Origin: Zygnema cylindricum
Taxonomy: Eukaryota; Streptophyta; Zygnematophyceae; Zygnematales; Zygnemataceae
Direction: 5' to 3'
Length of the DNA: 64,000 bases
Assembly (NCBI GenBank): GCA_037447655.1
Contig: JBBHKE010002887.1
Span: forward strand, 186,001 to 250,000
Positions 56,726 through 64,000 of this stretch are shown in pieces. How positions within the stretch are numbered: the stretch's first letter is position 1; every line of letters begins with the position of its first letter. The notes beneath the pieces are model-generated. The model saw only the letters and a program-made list of their open reading frames with translations. It was not told the origin of the DNA and made no database searches. A program made the translations under genes and the position numbers.

Positions 56726-57173
56726 ATCTCAAAAACACACAAGCGGATGCATTCACAAAAGGACAAAATACATTCACAACACCATCACCATAAGTCACGG
56801 CAAGAAGGAAACATTCCAATACACATGTATTAGGCCCAATTTTTCTCTCCCTCCCTCTCACTCATACAAAACATTTCTCTAGCTTGGTAGCAAAGAATTA
56901 ACCACACTATAAAAAGGCACAAGACACAAAAAAAATGTAATACTCCCCTAACATTAGAAAACAAAGCAAACTAAACCATAAAAAAACATGGTAAAATAAA
57001 AATTACCCGAGAAAATCTCACCATACAAAGTCGTCCAATGGAAAGAAAGAAACGAAGAGTACCACGTATCAAGGCCAAAATCGTACCAAAAAAAGGAGAA
57101 GGCCGAACTGAATCGATACAAAAAAACGTAAAAATCAAGCCGAAACGCCGAAGCCCACAATGTACCCTTAACA
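56726..57173 (-). mobile_element. Solo Copia LTR
   Basis: It starts TATCTCAAAAACACACAAGC on the plus strand and ends TGTACCCTTAACA, so the minus strand begins TGTTAAGGGTACATTG. It is related to 36174-36622. No internal Copia sequence lies on either side. GA array A8 begins directly after its end. Confidence 0.65.
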
Positions 57174-57592
57174 GGAGGGAGATGGAGAGGGAGAGGGAGA
57201 GGGAGAGGGGGAGGGAGAGGGGGAGGGTGAGGGAGAGGGAGAGGGAGAGGGAGATTGAGAGGGAGAGGGAGAGGGAGAGGGAGAGGGAGAGGGAGAGGGG
57301 GAGGGGGAGGGAGAGGGAGAGGAAGAGGGAGAAGGAGAGAGTGGCGAGGGTGAGGGGGAGGGAAAGAGAGGGAGAGAGAGAGGAAGAGGTACGGGGAGGG
57401 AGAGGGAGAAGAAGTTGGAGCTGCAGAGAGAGAAAGAGGAGAGGGAGAGAATGAGGGAGAAGAAGAGGGAGAAGAAGAGGGCGAGGGAGGAGGAGAAGGT
57501 GAAGGGGACGGGGAGTGGGTGGTTGAGGGGAAGGGGGAACCGCAGGGGGAGAGGGAGAGGGAGGGAGATGAGTCGGAGAGAGGAGAGTGCGG
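57174..57592. repeat. Polypurine GA array A8
   Basis: 0.42 kb of the most regular GGGAGA repeats in the window (57180-57310 is nearly pure hexamer), purines on the plus strand. Confidence 0.93.
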
Positions 57593-57829
57593 GTCCATTC
57601 TCCAAAAGATGGCACGCAGAAATTCCTTCGTAATGACTTTTGGAAATTTGTCCTCTAGTACATTGATGTCACGTAGGTGCCGTACAAATGTTTCGACCAA
57701 TCGCGTCGCTCCTTTAAGTTTAAAATTTTCGACGGTCGTTACGTGACTCCGCCAGTTTTGGACTTTCAGTTTTTTAAACTTTTAGCGTCGGTTAGAACTT
57801 AGAAGAATTTTTGTACGGAGGTGGTACTC

Positions 57830-58979
57830 ATGATTTTTTGTACATAGGATGTACGGATGAGTGTACTTATTCAGATGTATTTGAGTATCTCCGGGGAATG
57901 TTACCCTGATTTGAGGTAAACTTTTTGCTTCAATGTTTTTGCTTTGTCGTTTTGGACAAAGTCTCGCTGTACTTCTTCCCTATGCGACAATTTTATGGAG
58001 GACGTTAGTGCCAAGTCATTAAGAATCAATAAATATCTCGCCAAATCTTTACTCGGCATTTGATTCGCCGGAAATTCTACGCACGAATTATGAAAAAGAG
58101 AAGTCAATTTACAAAGTCGTTGGTTAATCATTTGATTGGCCAGTACGGTAATTCTGCAAAAAAATCCAAATAATGAAAGTCAAGCTACAAAGTCAACGGT
58201 TTTTGACACAAATCGTAATGATTGAATGTGGTATTTATTTATTTAATTCAATAAAATAATTTTTTTATCAAACTTATAAATAAAATTTGTTGGATTATAT
58301 AGACTACAATGCACACATCTCTATACTGGCATCTAATAACATTTTTGACGTCAATACTACGTCGCTCGAAATTGGATTTGTAAAAATCACGGAGAAGTAT
58401 ACTCTAAACCACTATTAGTGTTGATAACACTAATTCATGGAACTTTGACCCTTGAATTTTGAGCCTTGAATCTAACATGGAATATACAATATTTTTTTCG
58501 TCTACTGTAATGAAGGTGCATTTTAAACCAATGTCAATTACACTAATTTGAGCAACTATTAAAGAGTGCATCGTACCAAATAATGCTAGTCCGTACTTAA
58601 TTGCTCGTTATTTATTACAAACGTACAAAAAAGTGTCACATAACGGCGTCGAAGAGGAAAAGTGAGTAGCGTCGACACGGAAAGCGCACTCAGATTTGAT
58701 TCGTAGTAATAAAAACGGGGAAAAAACGCTCAAACCTGTTCTCACATGTTTAAACGTCGACTATGTGAACAACGCTACACTATTGTCGATGCCTTGCTCC
58801 GACTTTTCTGGAGCGTCCAGTTTTTAGATCTGAAGCGTCGATAAGAAGTTTAAAGTACAAGATTGTACGAAACTATGTACGGATGAGTGTCCTTATTCAG
58901 TATTTTCCCACGTATTTTCACGCGAATGAACATGCATTTTTTTGTTTCATCGTGTCTGCTTTTGTTGTTATCCCATTTT

Positions 58980-59014
<35 letters not shown>

Positions 59015-59320
59015 TTGTTCTTGACAAAGTCTCTTACGACAAGGCAATGCGACAAAGTATTGTGGACGTTATTGCCACGTCATTGAAAAATGACGCTTAA
59101 TAATTATTTACAGTTAAGATTCAACAAATATCTCGCCAAATCTTGACCCAGCATTTGATTCGCCGGCAATTTTGCACGCAAAATCTGAAAAAAGAAAGTC
59201 AATTTACAAAGGCATTTGTTTTGTCCAAATCATTTGATTGGCCAGAAATTCTGCATAAAAAATATAAAAAATGAAAGTCAAGCTACAAAGTCAATTGTTT
59301 TGTACAATCATAATAGTTCC
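57830..59320. repeat. Pair of diverged direct repeats
   Basis: About 57830-58215 and 58855-59300 share GTACGGATGAGTG, AATATCTCGCCAAATCTT, GCATTTGATTCGCCGG and AATGAAAGTCAAGCTACAAA in the same order. No open frame follows the similarity, so this is repeat rather than gene. A 31-bp T run lies at about 58983-59013. Confidence 0.75.
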
Positions 59321-60800
59321 AAAATGACGCACTTTTTTAAATTAAATACTTAAGAGTTACCAAACTTATAAAATTTGCATAAGGTACAGTACCAGTCGTA
59401 CTTTTTTTGACTTCTTTACGAAACGCGTTACTTTTCTACTTTTATAACTTTTCGTAAATCGTATATTTTTCGTGCACTGATAAATGTATGTAAAATTTCA
59501 AAAAAAGGGTTGGAAGAATTAGATGTTTCATTCGTACTATGCGCACGGTAAAGTATTTTGAAAAAGAATGCATATGCGCATTATTCAAAATTTCACATTT
59601 TTTAAAATGCGTTGACCGGATTTGACTTATTAACAAAATAAAAAATCGAAACATTTAATCAGAAATAGTACTACAACTTAGGGTATGTGCTCATGTATTC
59701 AACTACCGGTTTTTTTTGTCGTTTTACTACTAAATTCAGTCCCCAACGAGAAAATCTCACTTTGGCGGTTTCAAAATTTTCGACCAACGGGCACGCGAAC
59801 CAGCTCAGGAAAAAACTTTATCAGAAATCATCTCGCAAATTGATTTTAGTTAAATTATCACCATGACAGCAAATGAAAAACGTTCACGTAGGCGTCACAC
59901 GAGTTGGAAAGTTTTATCACGAGGGAGAATACTCGCTATTTTTTTTTTGCGTTAATATTGGTACTGTTAAAATAGTGTGAGTTACAAATTTTAAATGTTT
60001 TTAAAAAGTGTAGCATACGAATTGTGTCAGTCCGTACTAAAGAGTGTAATTATTTTGTACAGATACAAAATAAGTGTCAGATAAAGGAGTCGACAGTGGA
60101 AATTGAGTGCGTTGCACGGAAAGTCGTGCAGAGAATCCATTCCAAGTCATAAAGACGAGGGAAAGTCGCGATAACCTGTTCTCAGATGTTCAGGCGTCGA
60201 AAATGTGAACACAGGCTATCGCGGCTAACCCTAAAAACATGGGAACGCTTATCGGTTTCTTAACTCTAATAACGATTCACGTTGTACTTTTTTTTTTTTT
60301 TGGAAATTCCGTGCATTACATTCGTACATTTTTTCGTACACGAAAAGTATACGAAATTTACAAAAAGTTCAAAAAACCCAAAAAATAATGCATAATCGTA
60401 AAATTTTCAAAATTTTAACGAATGAAACATCTATGGTTGGAAGCATATCGTGAATCGCAATTAGAGTTAATAAATAATTAGTGTAGAGAAACAAATAGTG
60501 TTATTAACTCTATTATGCGTACAAGGGCCTAACGACAGCAAAAATTATACCTAGCACTATTTTAGATACACATTCCCATATTGTAGCCGCCATAGTCTGC
60601 GTTCACATATTCAGAGCTTGAACATGTGAGAACAAGTTCGCACGATTTTCCCTTGTCTTTATGATTGAGAATCAATCCTGAGTCCGCTTTTCTGTGGCGA
60701 CGCACTCAATTTCACGTGCCGACGCCTTTATGTGACACTTATTTTGTACGCTAGTACAAAAAAATGAGCAAATTTAGTACGAACTAACACATTTCGTACA
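58555..60800. repeat. Three-copy repeat, two direct and one inverted
   Basis: Segments at about 58555-58790 and 60030-60230 (plus) and 60590-60800 (minus) share AAACCTGTTCTCA.ATGTT, GTGTCA.ATAA.GGCGTCG and flanking words. The second and third face each other across about 0.36 kb and could fold back. Confidence 0.7.
59682..60000. mobile_element. Diverged relative of the 946-bp TIR element
   Basis: It begins GGTATGTGCTCATGTATTC, comparable to GGTACATCCCCATGTATT at 21841. It follows the same path through GAGAAAATC, TTTTCGACC..CGGGCA, GATTTTAGTT, GTGAAAA and CTCGCTATTTTT. The right end was not found. The body is much more diverged than the ends of unit A. Confidence 0.55.
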
Positions 60801-60802
60801 TT

Positions 60803-62679
60803 ACACTATGTAAATACAATCAAAATTAGGGTAATTAACGCTAAATAAATAGTACCTATATTAACGTAAAATATAATGTGAGTTAAGTTTGATTAAGTTG
60901 TCGTGGTATTTTTGATCAAGTCTTTTTATGTTTTTTGTTTTATTATGAAGTCAAAGTCAATCAACGCATTTTATAAACGTTGCATTTTTTCCATGCGCAT
61001 ATTCATTAATCTCGGAGCGTTTCATTACGCGGTTTATGGGTTGATACTTCTATAAATACTTTTGTACTGTATCACCATATAAAATCTGCATACCATATAC
61101 TATGTCATCGTACAACTGAAGCCCCTTTTTTTTTTTGAAGAAACTCTATCACTTTTAACGGTTACTTTTTCAGCCTTGTCTTTTTTTAATGAAAACTCGA
61201 AGAGCGAGAAAACACGAAGTTGAAAGGAGCAAAACAAAGTGTAACCACATGTTTCTCGGCAAAGATATTTTGTTCGATTTTGTTAGATTCGCACGGCCTT
61301 TGCGAAGTGTGAAAATATGATAGCATTCTATTGTTGCGCAAATGTATATTATCCACGTTCAACATTTCTACACAAAGTGTAGATGGCTAGCCACTTCACT
61401 GAGGTGGGTAGTCATTAGTGAGCTGCATACAACAATTGCTTCAGGGATGGGGACCTAGATGTAATCGAACAAACAATGTTTGAACACGGACCATTAGAGA
61501 TTTTTTATCAAATCTTTTATATTGTTGTTTTCAAAAAAAAATACAGTACAACACAGTACGAGAACACACAAAATTCCGTTAACAACCATTTTTTTTCTTT
61601 TTGTTACCTATCGTCATTTCTCTTTTATAATGTCACCATACCTTTGCTATAAATCAGCCTTTTGCGCAACTCATATTTATTCTACTAGTGTTTTTTATAT
61701 TTTCTCACTCGGTCATTTTGATTTTTGATCAAAACCTTTAAAAAGATTGAAATTAATCATGGGCTCAACTTGCTTGATATCAATCTTTTGTTAAAATTAA
61801 CGTACTAATGTACCTTTTCAATCACGCGGTGTGTTTCTTGTTCAAACTCAACAAGAGACATCTTTTTTTCAAGTTTCTTGAACGTTTTCGGTGGTGGCGT
61901 GGTTTATGTCAAAACATTTTTATTTGTTTTTACACTTTAAGTCAATTACACAACATCAAACATACATAGTGGATCATGTTGAGACACTCATTTTCTAGCA
62001 TGTATTACAAAGTTTGATATAATATTTATGATTGAAAAAATAGATTGTATATATATACATATAAATTCTCTATCCCAGTTGTGTAATACATGAGTCAATT
62101 CATTGGTTTTGTCGATAAATAAAAAGTACGCGGTAAACTCTAACAATTGCGCATTTTATTCTCACAATTAAGGTATTTTAATGTACGGAGTTCTCGAACT
62201 ATATATCGACATTGTTGATGTCGTGCAATAGACATGGATGGGCAATGATTATTAAAAATTATTGACAAATAAAAATCTAAATAAAAATAATTTCAATAAA
62301 AATCTTGACAATAATTTTTGACATATTAGATATCGAGACATCTAAAAACATTGCAATTCGGCTTATAAAAACATTGCATGTCAATTATCTAAAAATCGTG
62401 CTCGATACGCCACTACCTTAAGCGTGATTGTTTGTCACAACTTTAATGTTAACAATCTTTAAATTCAACAGTCAATATAAGGTATCACGGGTATTATCAC
62501 AGGGTAAAAGCAAATGCTCACCCACCAGTTAACTACCTTTAATTTTGAGCATCCACCAACTTTTAATACATTCTATAGTTTTATATAAAAGTCAAATTTT
62601 TGAATTTGACTTTATTGTGACCTAGCGTTAACGTGTCATATGATACACTCATTTTTTTTTCTTTTGTTTTAGTTTTGTA
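60803..62679. other. AT-rich sequence, nothing recognised
   Basis: No domain, RNA gene or clear repeat was found on either strand. Short open frames (for example 61522-61728) look like chance. Confidence 0.5.
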
Positions 62680-64000
62680 TCAAATATCTGTGTCAGTTGT
62701 CGACAATGTTGTTGCCTCATTGTTCGACTTCCTCGGATTTTTTATGCTTTGGCTCAAAGCTCCAACCGCCACTGCGATGTCAAGACAAGTACCGTTCATG
62801 TAATAAATGAGGTTTGCGACAATCTGCCTGTAAAGAATGAATGGCATAGAATGTACCTCACTTGAATCAAGGAAATCACGAACCAAAACACCACCATATG
62901 TTTATGTACCCTTCTTGTGTCTGAATTCCATCAAGGTGGCACTCCCCTTTGCTTCTGACATGCCAAACTTTTCTAGCATGTTCTTGATTGCTTTTTTCTG
63001 AGTTAAATAAATTATTTTATGTTTCTTGCCTCTTTCTACCTGAATTCCTAGAATATACTTAGCCTCACCCAAGTCCTTCATTTCAAACCGTGAATTCAGA
63101 TCTGCTTTTATTAATCTCATTTATAGATTTGCTAATCAACAGCAAATTATCTACCTACACAACCACATAAATCACTTCGTCCTCACATTACATTACATAG
63201 ACTGAGTGATATGAACTCGTAAAGCCAAGATTGGTTAAAAACTCATCTAATTTCAAGTTCTATTGTCTCACAACCTGTTTCAAGCCATACATGGACTTCA
63301 ACAGTTTACAGAGCAGATTTTCTTTCTTTTTTTCTACATACATCTCTGGGTGCTTCATATAAATTACTTCCCCCAAATCACCATGCAAGAAAGTCGTCTT
63401 AACGTCCATCTGATGCAATTCCATATCCTCTATTGCAGCAAGAGAGAACAAAACTATAATAGTAGGAAAGCGAACCACAGGAGATAAGGTCTCTTTTTTA
63501 TCAATTCCCTGCTTCTTACTAAATCCCTTAGCCACCAATCTAGCTTTAAATCTCACGATTGCATGATCAGGATTCAATTTTAATTAGAAGACCCACTTAC
63601 AACCGTTAGCTTTCCGTTTCGGTGAGAGCTCCACAAGTTCCCAAGCTTGGGCTTCCATAATTGAGATTATCTCGTCATTTGCAGCCGAGATCCAATGATC
63701 ATTTTTAAAAACCGAAAAAGCTTTCTGAATAGTAATCGGCTCCCCTGTGCTTGGAGAAAAAACACTCTCCACTTGTTCACCTCGAAGGCGCCTACTTTGC
63801 CTTCTTCCCCTGGAAAATTTGACGCGAGAACTGTTGGTCCCCTAGTTTGCCGCAGAGGGCGAGGATCGATAGGAGGATCAAGAGAAAGAGCATTTGGGAG
63901 AGAGGTATAGGAGGTAAAAGAAGATAGAGTAAAAGGTACCTGCTCTACAATGATATACTGTTGTGCTTTCTCATTCCTTTAAACTGCATCCATACTAAAA
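62680..64000 (-). pseudogene. Copia element 3, partial, runs off the window
   Basis: On the minus strand: a linker (about 63790-63960); RT start DHWISAANDEIISIMEAQAW at 63584-63772; RFKARLVAKGFSKKQGIDKK and MDVKTTFLHGDLGEVIYMKH at 63260-63577; the catalytic region as V-stop-VDN near 63150; MKDLGEAKYILGIQVERG at 62902-63120; and a last piece ending KNPRKSNNEATTLSTTDTDI at 62680-62886. It is cut off within RNase H, and no LTR follows. It is closely related to element 2. The 5' part lies beyond 64000. Confidence 0.8.

Overview
The window looks like a gene-poor, heterochromatin-like stretch of a plant-lineage (streptophyte) nuclear genome. The grounds are several Ty1/copia retrotransposons, one with a primer-binding site one base off the common plant initiator-Met-tRNA type, an intron-containing EGF-like gene fragment, hAT-type DNA elements with 8-bp target duplications, and no bacterial operon structure. 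I cannot name the species. Almost everything recognisable is mobile DNA, and every retroelement reading frame I could follow is broken. Element boundaries were found by eye, by comparing copies inside the window.

Layout. 1-3.7 kb: nothing recognised. 3.8-5.2 kb: a polypurine (GA) array next to one exon of an EGF-like secreted or membrane protein gene on the minus strand. 5.2-11.15 kb: a nearly complete but dead Copia element (minus strand) with both LTRs, PBS, PPT, gag, protease, integrase, RT and RNase H. 11.4-25.75 kb: a dense mosaic of short non-autonomous DNA elements of at least five families, nested in each other. Several nestings can be read exactly, because paralogous unoccupied copies of the target sites are also present. 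This part also holds a solo LTR with a 5-bp TSD, a tRNA-derived SINE, and a tandem segmental duplication of 1.9/2.8 kb.

25.8-28.2 kb: mostly unassigned sequence. 28.2-49.7 kb: about 15 kb of degenerate GAGAGG-type arrays, always with purines on the + strand. They are interrupted by a possible ZIP-transporter exon, two decayed Copia copies (one abutting the last array), a gag-only LTR element and a second copy of the SINE. 49.7-57.6 kb: Copia remnants, a gag-like remnant, a solo Copia LTR and a last short GA array. 57.6-62.7 kb: AT-rich sequence with diverged direct and inverted repeats, including an old relative of a DNA element seen at 21.8 kb. 62.7-64 kb: part of another Copia element running off the right edge.

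Relations. The only plausible host coding pieces are the EGF-like exon (its ATG lies 88 bp downstream of a same-strand Copia 3' LTR), a possible ZIP-family exon between two GA arrays, and a very uncertain 3' exon near 27.8 kb. The main value of the window is its readable insertion history: (a) a repeat module hit by a hAT element, which carries an LTR insertion that contains a SINE; (b) two different elements placed back to back at one 8-bp target; (c) a 946-bp TIR element present in one copy of a tandem duplication and absent from the other; (d) a SINE-like family and several TIR families defined here only by internal comparison.
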